Of a DNA stretch of 9,144 nucleotides, positions 1 through 7,251 are shown piece after piece. The notes beneath the pieces were generated by a model that did not search any database, was not told the origin of the DNA, and saw only the letters and a list, made by a program, of their open reading frames with translations. The DNA is from Methanocalculus sp. (lineage in GTDB: Archaea; Halobacteriota; Methanomicrobia; Methanomicrobiales; Methanocorpusculaceae): the NCBI RefSeq assembly GCF_030651615.1, contig NZ_JAUSCG010000042.1, positions 1 through 9,144 on the forward strand, in the 5' to 3' direction. Within the stretch, counting starts at the first letter, position 1. The number at the start of each line of letters is the position of its first letter. The position numbers were made by a program, and so were the translations under genes.

Positions 1-3000
1 CGCAGAGGCGTTGGATGATTGGCAACTCCCCGTCATTGATCGACTCTGTCAAAGAGATGATCGCAAGCCAGACGGGCATCTGCACACCGAGGTTCTCATA
101 CTGGCGGGTGAACTCGATCTGCCGCTCAATGGATTTGACAGACTTCTCAATATCATCAAGATATCTATCCTCCTTCCGGTTCACATCCTCCTCTCTCTTC
201 AGCCAGATATACCCGTCGATCGCCATGATCTTGTTCAGGATATCATGGCGGGTGACACCGGAGAGGATCTGGAGTTTCTTATTGGCGGCTTGCAACGCTC
301 TCTCTTCCTTCTTGCGCTCGGTGATATCGATGCAGGAGCCCATCATGGCGATTGGAGTGGCTGAAGCGTCACGGACAAGGCTTGTAGCAAGTTCAACGAT
401 GATCTCTGATCCATCCATTCTTGTTCCCACAACCTCGCCTGACCACCTGCCTGTCTCCAGTATTGCATCGGCTATCTTTCGTCCTCTCTCCTCTGTTGTC
501 CATAAGGAGAGAATGGGTTTGCCGAGTACCTCATTGATATCCGATGCCCCCCACATTGCAAGGAACGCGGGGTTCGCATAGGTGATTCTTCCCTTTAGAT
601 CGGTGATGGTAAGGCCGTTCAGTGAAGCATGAATGGCTGCGTCCTTTAGAATAAGCCGTTCTTCTGCGATTTTCCGTTCGGTGATGTCCCGTGACACTCC
701 GATAATCCCTGTGGGCCGGCCCTCCTGATCCCTGAGGAACCTGACAGTATTTTCAACACGTATCGTTGTTCCATCTTTCCGGTACTTCTCAAACTCAATT
801 GGGATCATCCTGTCCGGATCGCCCTCTCCTGTTGATTCAAGCATCATCTCCTCGGAAAACTGCTTCTGTACTGAAATAAATGACTCCGGTGTCAGCATCT
901 CACGTAAGGACTGTCCCATCACCTCCTCCGGGGTAAACCCCCGCATCTTCAGAACAGATGGGCTGATGTACTGGATGCGGAGATTAAGGTCAGCGATCCA
1001 TATTGTATCTGCGGTATTGTCTGCGATGAGCCGGTACTTCTCCTCGCTCTCCCTGAGTGCCTTATCCATCTCTCTCCGTCTGGTGATATCATGGAGAACT
1101 TCGATGATCAGCTCAACTTCCCCGTTCTCATCAAGGACCGGGTTGCTCGTGCATTCCATGAACATTCCGAGCTCCGGGATATACCGCTCGACTGTCTCCT
1201 GTTTCCTGGATATGACTGCCCGCGAGGTGGCACAGTTCTCACAGGGGCTGCTCCGCCCGATGATCTCATAACACCTTCTCCCCTTGATCTCATCAGGAGT
1301 CAGGCCGAGGATCTCATAGCCTGCTTTGTTGTACCTGAGGATGGTATGATCGGGAAGCTGAAGGCCGACGATGTCGGGGATGCCATCCAGCATCGCTCCG
1401 ATAAGCCGGTTATTCCTCTCCGCTTCCTGCTCAGCACTCTTCTGATCTGTGACATCACGGCCGACGATGAGTATCGCAGTGGCCTTCCCCTCGCTGTCAC
1501 GGAGGAAGGTCATGGTATTATTCACCCAGATTGTTGATCCGTCCTTTCGGTATGTCTCAAGATCAAGGCTGACAACACCAACAGGTTCTCCGGCAGCCTC
1601 ACGTTCCAGTGCCTCCCGGAATATCTGCATGGCATTCATCAGAGACTCCGGTGCCAGCACCTCTTGCAGAGACTGGGTAACAGCCTCCCCGACCGTGAAG
1701 CCCCGCAATGATTCAACCGAAGGGCTGACATAGGTAAACCTGAGCGAGAGATCCAGAATCGAGATCGTCTCGGTCATATTCTCGGTGATCAGCCGGTACA
1801 TCCGTTCACTCTTCTGTAATGCCTTTTCAGCCTCCTTCCGCTCGGTGATATCGGTATGGGTTCCAAGGATGCGCAGAGTCCTCCCCTCTCTATCACGGCT
1901 GACGATCTTTCCCCTGGCAAGGATCCATCTCCATCCCCCGTCTTTTCTCCTCATCCGAAACTCAAGCCGGAAACCTTCCTTCCCCTCCCGGATATGGGTA
2001 TGGATGTATTCTTCGGATCGATCGATATCATCGGGGTGAATGAGCGACCTCCAGGTTGCATACGATTGCGGCATCTCACCTGGTTCATATCCAAGCATTG
2101 TGTACCAGCGTGGGCTGAAGAAGGCGTTCCCGTTGGCAATATCCCAGTCCCAGATTCCGTCATTGGCAGCATCCAGTGTGAGCCTGTAGCGTTCTTCGCT
2201 CTCTTTGAGTGCCTCTTCAAAACGCCTCTGCTCTGTGATGTCACGGATGGATTCGATTGCCCCGACAACATCTCCCACTTCATTGTACAGTGGGGATGCC
2301 TTCCCCGCGAGAATAGCATATCTGCCCAGAGGTCGTGGCAGTGATGTCTCTGCAATGAGTATATCCCGATCTCTTTTGACGGATGCATACCTGGACTGCA
2401 ATAGCTCGTCATCAGTCATTGATACGAGATCGATCAGCATCGGGCGGCGTTCACCATAAAAGGGAACTGCATATTCAAAATCACCTCTCCCGATCATATC
2501 CTTCGCAGGAACACCGGTCATCTCCTCAATTGCCTGGTTCCATGCGATCACAATGCCATCAGCATCGATAGCGAATGTGGGATCGGGGAGGAACTGGATG
2601 ATATCATAGAGCCGTTTTTCAGTCTCTTTTGCCAGCCTTTCAGCCATTTTATGGCTGACGGCTGCGCGAATCATATTGGAGAGTTCGGCAAACTGGGACT
2701 TCGAATCGCCGCCCTTCTGGAGGTAGAAGTCCGCACCGCTGTTCAGCGCCTCGATCACCACCTCTTCCCGCCCCTTTCCGGTGAAGATGATGAACGGAAT
2801 TGTATTGCCCGACTGCCTCAGGTATTTGAGAAACGCGATCCCATCCATCCCCGGCATCTGGTAATCTGAGACGATCGCATCAAAACGGTCTTCGTCACTG
2901 AGCCGGATTGCCTCTTTTGCACCTCCCGCTGTTGTGACGGTGATATCACCGCCCCGCTCAAGGAAGAGTTTTCCTATCTCAAGGAGTGCAGGCTCGTCAT

Positions 3001-3049
3001 CGACATACAGAACGGAGATTGGCAGTTCTCCGTTTCGGGTGGACTTCAT
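1..3049 (-). CDS. REC-PAS(x6)-histidine kinase, C-terminal part outside window
   Basis: Large sensor kinase read on the minus strand from the ATG at 3047-3049. It has 1016 codons with no stop and is cut by the left edge. Residues 1-125 are a receiver domain: acidic pair D17/D18, phosphoacceptor D62 in SDYQMPGM, T90 and K112. Six PAS domains follow at about 147-272, 285-403, 417-537, 547-657, 667-789 and 797-912; most end in a DITE/DVTD-type PAC motif. The phosphotransfer helix starts near 923, with H935 in TRHDILNK. The ATPase domain must lie to the left of the window. There is no signal peptide or membrane segment, so it is probably cytosolic. PAS4 carries four cysteines (593, 603, 606, 633) that could hold a metal or cofactor. 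PAS3 and PAS5 are close duplicates. No Shine-Dalgarno precedes the ATG. The ligand and downstream partner are unknown. Confidence 0.95.
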   Translation of the reverse strand, partial: MKSTRNGELPISVLYVDDEPALLEIGKLFLERGGDITVTTAGGAKEAIRLSDEDRFDAIVSDYQMPGMDGIAFLKYLRQSGNTIPFIIFTGKGREEVVIEALNSGADFYLQKGGDSKSQFAELSNMIRAAVSHKMAERLAKETEKRLYDIIQFLPDPTFAIDADGIVIAWNQAIEEMTGVPAKDMIGRGDFEYAVPFYGERRPMLIDLVSMTDDELLQSRYASVKRDRDILIAETSLPRPLGRYAILAGKASPLYNEVGDVVGAIESIRDITEQRRFEEALKESEERYRLTLDAANDGIWDWDIANGNAFFSPRWYTMLGYEPGEMPQSYATWRSLIHPDDIDRSEEYIHTHIREGKEGFRLEFRMRRKDGGWRWILARGKIVSRDREGRTLRILGTHTDITERKEAEKALQKSERMYRLITENMTETISILDLSLRFTYVSPSVESLRGFTVGEAVTQSLQEVLAPESLMNAMQIFREALEREAAGEPVGVVSLDLETYRKDGSTIWVNNTMTFLRDSEGKATAILIVGRDVTDQKSAEQEAERNNRLIGAMLDGIPDIVGLQLPDHTILRYNKAGYEILGLTPDEIKGRRCYEIIGRSSPCENCATSRAVISRKQETVERYIPELGMFMECTSNPVLDENGEVELIIEVLHDITRRREMDKALRESEEKYRLIADNTADTIWIADLNLRIQYISPSVLKMRGFTPEEVMGQSLREMLTPESFISVQKQFSEEMMLESTGEGDPDRMIPIEFEKYRKDGTTIRVENTVRFLRDQEGRPTGIIGVSRDITERKIAEERLILKDAAIHASLNGLTITDLKGRITYANPAFLAMWGASDINEVLGKPILSLWTTEERGRKIADAILETGRWSGEVVGTRMDGSEIIVELATSLVRDASATPIAMMGSCIDITERKKEERALQAANKKLQILSGVTRHDILNKIMAIDGYIWLKREEDVNRKEDRYLDDIEKSVKSIERQIEFTRQYENLGVQMPVWLAIISLTESINDGELPIIQRLC

Positions 3050-3070
3050 TTACTGTATGGTGATCATTGA

Positions 3071-3099
3071 AGTTGAAAATACCTTCTCCGTGATAACGG
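3071..3099 (-). promoter_or_regulatory. Possible promoter of the large PAS kinase
   Basis: On the minus strand a weak TATA-like element, TATTTTC (3075-3081), is centred about 29 bases before the kinase ATG at 3049. No Shine-Dalgarno lies in between, so a leaderless or nearly leaderless transcript would fit. Just upstream of it is a small inverted repeat with arms CCGT and ACGG and a 4-base centre (3088-3099). The match to the archaeal TATA consensus is poor and the call is tentative. Confidence 0.3.
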
Positions 3100-3138
3100 T
3101 CTGAATAGGGATCAGGTAAGAAGGGATTATCGATGAGT

Positions 3139-3145
3139 AAAAAAA
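3139..3145 (-). terminator. T-tract terminator after the acylase-like gene
   Basis: Seven consecutive T residues on the minus strand begin nine bases after the TAG stop of the acylase-like gene. A run of T soon after a stop codon is the usual archaeal termination signal, and no strong hairpin is needed. It also separates this gene from the kinase downstream. Confidence 0.5.
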
Positions 3146-3153
3146 TGAAGGGT

Positions 3154-4419
3154 CTATTGCCTAAGAAGTTCAGCTAATGGAACCTCTTCCCAGTCAGCAT
3201 AATCGATTGCATGCAACCAGACCGTTCTGCTCTCCGGAACTGCAATCACCTGATAGACAGTTCCGTCATGCCATGCACCTCCGCTCTCCATCGGCACCCC
3301 TAAAAAATCCTTCATCAGCGATGGGGTGAATAACCCCTTATACTCCCAAGACCCGGCGAGACTGAGGAGATTGTCATAACGGGGATCTTCCTCAGATGAG
3401 CGGGGAGGCTGCACTTTTCCCTCCCATTCCTGTGGATAGGGGGGTATAAAATGATTTACCGCAATAACAAGGCCATCATCCTCGGGATTTCGTACCCTGG
3501 CATCAAAGGTTGCCCTCTCCAGAGAGACCGCACCATCAGGGTCTGCGATTTGCAGTATATAGGAGATATCTGCCGGAGTATTCTTCAGCATATCAACCGC
3601 TTCTGTGACATTGCGGCTTTCTGTTAAGACGGTGACCAGAAATGATGATGTATCTTCGCGACCTGCTGGATAGTTTTTATCCGAAAATTCTCCGTTATTC
3701 AGTTCTATGAAAAGACCATCACTATTCATTCCGGTCTCAAGATACACATTTCCGAGAGGATGGATGTTTGCAACAGAATACCGCTCATCCGGGCAATAGA
3801 CGACCACCGAGAGATATTTCATATACTTTTTCATCGCCTCCCTGTTGATATCCCAGTTGCGTCCAAATATCAGTCTTCCGTCCTCAGTATATCCATCCCA
3901 TACAGCAATCCCACTACATGCACCCGGAGGCGTATCTCCAAGAATTGCGTCCGTGAGCAGGGCCACTCCTGCATTTGTTATCAGCACCTCATCCATCGTC
4001 ATACCGGAGGTCAGGCTGATCCCCTCAAGCAAATCCTTCAGTCCGGGCGAATACCCTTCATACATCTCTCCTGAAACCGAATGCTGCATCTCTTTGGAAA
4101 CTCCACGAGCGGAGATGTCTGCTACAATTTCGTCATGGAAAAGACGGAGTTCATCGTTCATAAGGCCACCATACTGTCGCCCCATCTCCATCCATGAACC
4201 TGACAGATGCAGGACCCAGTAGCGATCTGTTTTGGTTCGAAAGGCCCGTCCACCCTCAAAATCACGGATGAATATGAGTCCACCCTCACCCTGTACACCC
4301 TCTTCTGAGACCTCCTGCTGGTCAGACCCACCTTTTGAATACGCGTTATCAATACAGCCTGCTGTGATGGAGAGGAGCAGAGCAAGGAGAAGGAGAGATG
4401 GTATAATCCGAATGTTCAT
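3154..4419 (-). CDS. C45-family (penicillin acylase-like) Ntn-hydrolase lipoprotein
   Basis: 421-residue protein resembling the C45 autoproteolytic acyltransferase/hydrolase family (acyl-CoA:6-aminopenicillanate acyltransferase-like). Members cut themselves before a Cys, which becomes the N-terminal nucleophile for amide-bond hydrolysis or acyl transfer. Seen here: the early family motif GSWMEMGRQYGGLM (74-87), the probable nucleophile C168 in PPGACSGIAVW, and the following block GRLIFGRNWD (181-190). The first 22 residues are a lipoprotein signal (MNIRIIPS, a leucine-rich core, TAG-C22), so the enzyme is probably anchored outside the cell membrane. An acidic, Gly/Ser-rich linker follows to about residue 48. 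The ATG has no clear Shine-Dalgarno; another ATG seven bases upstream is out of frame. A 15-base palindrome lies about 50 bases upstream. The substrate is unknown; an N-acyl amide is the family expectation. It appears to be transcribed alone. Confidence 0.88.
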   Translation of the reverse strand: MNIRIIPSLLLLALLLSITAGCIDNAYSKGGSDQQEVSEEGVQGEGGLIFIRDFEGGRAFRTKTDRYWVLHLSGSWMEMGRQYGGLMNDELRLFHDEIVADISARGVSKEMQHSVSGEMYEGYSPGLKDLLEGISLTSGMTMDEVLITNAGVALLTDAILGDTPPGACSGIAVWDGYTEDGRLIFGRNWDINREAMKKYMKYLSVVVYCPDERYSVANIHPLGNVYLETGMNSDGLFIELNNGEFSDKNYPAGREDTSSFLVTVLTESRNVTEAVDMLKNTPADISYILQIADPDGAVSLERATFDARVRNPEDDGLVIAVNHFIPPYPQEWEGKVQPPRSSEEDPRYDNLLSLAGSWEYKGLFTPSLMKDFLGVPMESGGAWHDGTVYQVIAVPESRTVWLHAIDYADWEEVPLAELLRQ

Positions 4420-4468
4420 AGTTCATAATAATGCAGTCATCATACAAAAATCTCATCGCCACATATCT

Positions 4469-4483
4469 CTGACGAATCGTCAG
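4469..4483. promoter_or_regulatory. Palindromic operator-like site upstream of the acylase gene
   Basis: A perfect inverted repeat with 7-base arms, CTGACGA and TCGTCAG, separated by one base. It lies 50-64 bases upstream of the acylase start. A weak TATA-like TTTATG (minus strand, 4491-4496) sits just before it, which would place the palindrome at or next to the transcription start, where archaeal repressors often bind. The binding protein is unknown; no DNA-binding regulator is encoded in the window. Confidence 0.4.
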
Positions 4484-4517
4484 TACTACTCATAAATGGT
4501 TTTACACCGTTATTTTG

Positions 4518-4577
4518 AAAAAAAGAGGCGATTTTCCTGTCCACTTCATCTCAGGAAGATGAGAGGCACGCTCTCAT
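4518..4577 (-). terminator. Stem-loop and T-tract terminator after the GyrI-like gene
   Basis: Seven bases after the TAA stop, reading on the minus strand, comes a perfect stem-loop with 7-bp arms ATGAGAG and CTCTCAT and a 5-base loop (4559-4577). About 35 bases further on is a run of seven T (4518-4524). The T-tract is the likely archaeal stop signal. The stem-loop may stabilise the 3' end of the mRNA or help termination. Confidence 0.5.
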
Positions 4578-4583
4578 TTCCCC

Positions 4584-5078
4584 TTATTTGATGGCCATAC
4601 ATATCTCAACACAATGGTGTTTCTCGGGGTCATCTTCAGGGTTCTTCCGGTATATCTCATATCCTGGCCGTGAGACATCCATCTCCAGATTATTGTGCAT
4701 CATCCACTCGCCTACCGTACTCCATGCAGGACCATACTCCTCTGCTCCTGATAGCTCCGCATACATGACGACATACTTTCCTCCGGGAAGCTGTTTCTTG
4801 TGTACTTCTCCTTCAGTAGTCAGATCAGCATCATCGGTGATGGTCATGCAGACATCAACCCTCAGTTCTTCCGGAGGAGTAGTATCCGGGTCGTTGTAAT
4901 AGGCAGATAATAACAGAGTGTCCGGTCCAAACAAATGCAACGGTGCCGCAAAGTCACAGAGTGTCTGAAATAAGCCTTCAAAGACCTTGGTATTTCCAAG
5001 ATAATTGCCGACAAATGAGACATATGCAACAGTTCGCTCTTCAATCATTTTTACTTCCGGTTCTTCAACAATCTTCAC
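4584..5078 (-). CDS. GyrI-like small-molecule-binding (AraC effector-binding) domain protein
   Basis: 164-residue protein consisting of one GyrI-like / effector-binding domain, a fold that binds small, often hydrophobic or cationic ligands. The opening (V)KIVEEPEVKMIEERTVAYV is typical of the family, as are the central PEELRVDVCMTI strand, LPGGKYVVMYAELSG, and the ending YRKNPEDDPEKHHCVEICMAIK (split here by the eye into the usual last strands). The GTG at 5076-5078 is preferred over the upstream in-frame ATG at 5144: AGGTGG sits 6 bases before the GTG, and a TATA box at 5124-5131 lies inside the longer version. There is no DNA-binding domain, so it is a stand-alone ligand binder rather than a transcription factor. 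It is probably cytosolic and monocistronic, divergent from the kinase at 5288. Ligand and process are unknown. Confidence 0.85.
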   Translation of the reverse strand: MKIVEEPEVKMIEERTVAYVSFVGNYLGNTKVFEGLFQTLCDFAAPLHLFGPDTLLLSAYYNDPDTTPPEELRVDVCMTITDDADLTTEGEVHKKQLPGGKYVVMYAELSGAEEYGPAWSTVGEWMMHNNLEMDVSRPGYEIYRKNPEDDPEKHHCVEICMAIK

Positions 5079-5131
5079 GCAAACCACCTGTAAAGGTTTT
5101 ATTTCACTCCTTGAATTTTTATGAATATAAA
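5079..5131 (-). promoter_or_regulatory. Archaeal promoter and leader of the GyrI-like gene
   Basis: The minus strand reads TTTATATT (5124-5131), close to the archaeal TATA consensus. Usual spacing would start transcription near 5100-5103 and give a leader of about 22-25 bases. That leader contains AGGTGG (5084-5089) as the ribosome binding site, before the GTG at 5078. These elements decide the start codon of the gene. Confidence 0.65.
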
Positions 5132-5245
5132 GTCCGTACCGCATGGTGCGAAAGTGTTTGGTTTGCTCGTACTGCTGAAGAGAGAGATGAGTCTTCTCTT
5201 TCCCTCTTAGACAGAGCCATTTCCGTCGTCCGTTCTGTTATTCTG

Positions 5246-5270
5246 TGAGACCAAAACAATTATCGTCTCA
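5246..5270. promoter_or_regulatory. Inverted repeat around a possible promoter of the REC-PAS-PAS kinase
   Basis: TGAGAC (5246-5251) and GTCTCA (5265-5270) form a 6-base inverted repeat around an AT-rich core. The core contains AATTAT, centred about 28 bases before the kinase ATG at 5288. No Shine-Dalgarno precedes that ATG, so a leaderless transcript is possible and the repeat would then flank the TATA-like element. The match is weak. The remainder of 5145-5245 shows nothing I can identify. Confidence 0.3.
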
Positions 5271-5287
5271 GAGTCTAATTTCTCCAA

Positions 5288-7171
5288 ATGTCATCTGCCG
5301 GGTCACCGGTATCTCTTCTTCTCTATGTCGATGATGAGCCTGCACTCCTTGAGATAGGCAAGATCTATCTTGAGATGGGTACGGAATTTGTCGTTGATAC
5401 AGCCTGTTCCGCTCCTGAGGCACTTGCCCTCCTCGAATCAAAATCCTATGATGCAATTATATCAGACTACCAGATGCCGGGGATGAATGGGATAGAACTG
5501 TTGAAAAGGGTCAGATCCGTTGGTAAGCAGATCCCCTTCATCATCTTCACCGGCAAAGGCAGGGAGGAGGTCATCATTGAGGCCTTAAACAATGGGGCTG
5601 ACTTCTATCTCCAGAAGGGTGGTAACCCAAAGGCTCTCTATACCGAACTGGTTCACTTCACAAGGCAGTCCATCCAGATGAGGCAGATGCAGTTGACCTT
5701 TGATGAGCAGCAGCAGCGCATCCATGACCTTCAGAATGCAACCGATATGATTCAGAGTGTGGGACCAGATGGTCATTTCTTTTATGTAAACAAGAGGTGG
5801 CTTGAGATACTTGGGTATCAGGAGGAGGATATTTTCGCCATCACCCTCTTTGATATCATCCATGAGGAGAGCCTCGACCATTGTATGGAGCTCTTCAAAC
5901 GGGTGATGGCTGGAGAGACTGTCGGTACCATCGAGGCGATCTTCAGGCGATCCGATGGTGCGAAGGTGTATGTTGAGGGGATCGTCAACTGCAAACTGGT
6001 TGATGGCAAGCCACAGTATACGAGGGGGCTCTTCAAGGATATCACCGGGCGGAGGGTGACAGAGTATGAGCTTCGGAACAAGAACCAGGAGCTTAATAAA
6101 GCCAATGAAGAGCTGATCGCTACACACAACGATCTCCGTGCCAGTGAAGAGAAGTTCAGGGCTCTGGTCGATAATTCACTCGATGGTATTCTGATTATAG
6201 ACTTCTCTGGAAAACTCCTCTTTGTGAACAAGGCTGCAGGTACCCTTGTTGATGTGGTGGACTATCACGGGGTCATTGGTTCTGGGAATGTTATGGAGTA
6301 CATCGCACCGGAGTCACAGGAAGATGTTCTTATGGATTTCCGTCAGGTTGCAGCGGGAAACGACTCATATCCCGCCAACTATACGCTCATAACTGCTTTG
6401 AAAAGGGAGATATGGGTTGAGAGTGTCGTCAGAAGGATTCGTTTTGGTGATTCTGACGCAATTCTTATCTCAATCCGGGATATCACCGAACGAAAAAAGG
6501 CTGAAGATGCGATACGGCAGGTGAATAAGAAGCTGAACCTCCTGACCGGTATCACCCGCCATGATATCAATAACCAGCTTCTTATTCTGAATGGCTATGT
6601 TGACCTGCTGGAGAGTAAGCTCTCCGATCAGTTATATGAACGATACTTCCTGGGGATTACGAAGGCAAGCGATCAGATCACCGCGATGATCGGGTTCACC
6701 AAAGAATATGAGATGATCGGAGTACAGGCGCCTGTCTGGCTGAATCAAAGAGATCTCATCACCAATGCCGGGGAAGGGGCAGCACTTGGGACGATCAGAC
6801 TTCAGAACGATCTCCCCGAAGAGATCGAAGTCTTTGCAGACCCACTCATCACCAAAGTATTCTTCAATCTGATCGACAATGCGATTCGGCACGGGGGAGG
6901 CCTGACCCGGATTCGGTTCTCACTCAAAGAGGGTGATGACGGAGTGTTCATCGTCTGTGAGGATGATGGTGCTGGGATCCCTATTGAAGATAAGGAGATA
7001 ATATTCAACCGGGGGTATGGCAGGAATACCGGATATGGACTTGCCCTCTCCCGTGAGATCCTTGATATCACCGGCATCACCATCAAGGAGACCGGTGTTT
7101 TTGGAAGAGGAGCACGTTTTGAGATCCAGGTTCCAAAGGGCCATCTCAGATCGACCCCGATGACGAATTGA
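5288..7171 (+). CDS. REC-PAS-PAS sensor histidine kinase
   Basis: Complete 627-residue sensor kinase of archaeal type. Residues 1-125 are a receiver domain with D15/D16, phosphoacceptor D60, T88 and K110. PAS1 spans about 142-256 and is followed by a charged, coiled-coil-like linker (257-290). PAS2 spans 286-402 and ends in SIRDITERKKAE. The phosphoacceptor is H425 in GITRHDINNQ. The ATPase domain has an N-box NLIDNAIRHG (N531), G1-box EDDGAGIP (558-565) and G2-box GYGRNTGYGLALS (576-588), ending in GARFEIQVP. All key residues are present, so it should be an active kinase. With no membrane segment it is probably cytosolic. The receiver is very like that of the kinase at 1-3049, so the two are paralogs. 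An in-frame stop at 5276 leaves ATG 5288 as the first start. Signal and phosphorylation target are unknown; the membrane PAS protein 80 bases downstream is a candidate partner. Confidence 0.97.
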   Translation: MSSAGSPVSLLLYVDDEPALLEIGKIYLEMGTEFVVDTACSAPEALALLESKSYDAIISDYQMPGMNGIELLKRVRSVGKQIPFIIFTGKGREEVIIEALNNGADFYLQKGGNPKALYTELVHFTRQSIQMRQMQLTFDEQQQRIHDLQNATDMIQSVGPDGHFFYVNKRWLEILGYQEEDIFAITLFDIIHEESLDHCMELFKRVMAGETVGTIEAIFRRSDGAKVYVEGIVNCKLVDGKPQYTRGLFKDITGRRVTEYELRNKNQELNKANEELIATHNDLRASEEKFRALVDNSLDGILIIDFSGKLLFVNKAAGTLVDVVDYHGVIGSGNVMEYIAPESQEDVLMDFRQVAAGNDSYPANYTLITALKREIWVESVVRRIRFGDSDAILISIRDITERKKAEDAIRQVNKKLNLLTGITRHDINNQLLILNGYVDLLESKLSDQLYERYFLGITKASDQITAMIGFTKEYEMIGVQAPVWLNQRDLITNAGEGAALGTIRLQNDLPEEIEVFADPLITKVFFNLIDNAIRHGGGLTRIRFSLKEGDDGVFIVCEDDGAGIPIEDKEIIFNRGYGRNTGYGLALSREILDITGITIKETGVFGRGARFEIQVPKGHLRSTPMTN

Positions 7172-7203
7172 GGGGTATTTTAGGGTATTGTTCCCACGAA
7201 TCC

Positions 7204-7221
7204 GAGGTGAATCCCTGAATA
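7204..7221 (+). promoter_or_regulatory. Strong Shine-Dalgarno without a normal start codon
   Basis: GAGGTGA (7204-7210) matches the archaeal anti-Shine-Dalgarno well, yet no ATG, GTG or TTG occurs at usable spacing, apart from a GTG overlapping the site that meets a stop after two more codons. Eight bases downstream is ATA (7219-7221), the first codon of the open frame of the membrane PAS gene, directly after an in-frame TGA. It could be a rare AUA start or a former ATG that lost its G. Confidence 0.4.
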
Positions 7222-7251
7222 TCCGGCAAGTACGTATGGTGCTACCAGGTT

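Noticed and set aside
320..2245. Short recurring motif like GGTGATATC at about 320, 680, 1085, 1448, 1848 and 2236
   Set aside because: It is not a DNA repeat. It is the reverse complement of codons for the DITE/DVTD-type motif at the end of each PAS domain.
11..2869. Several long plus-strand open frames opposite the large kinase
   Set aside because: They lie antisense to an uninterrupted 1016-codon frame with six PAS domains, have no domain resemblance, and change frame repeatedly. They are shadows.
3760..4222. Plus-strand open frames opposite the acylase-like gene
   Set aside because: Antisense shadows of a well-supported protein; no recognisable motif or ribosome binding site.
5585..6231. 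Minus-strand open frames inside the REC-PAS-PAS kinase
   Set aside because: Antisense to a complete kinase with all catalytic boxes; composition and content do not suggest a gene.
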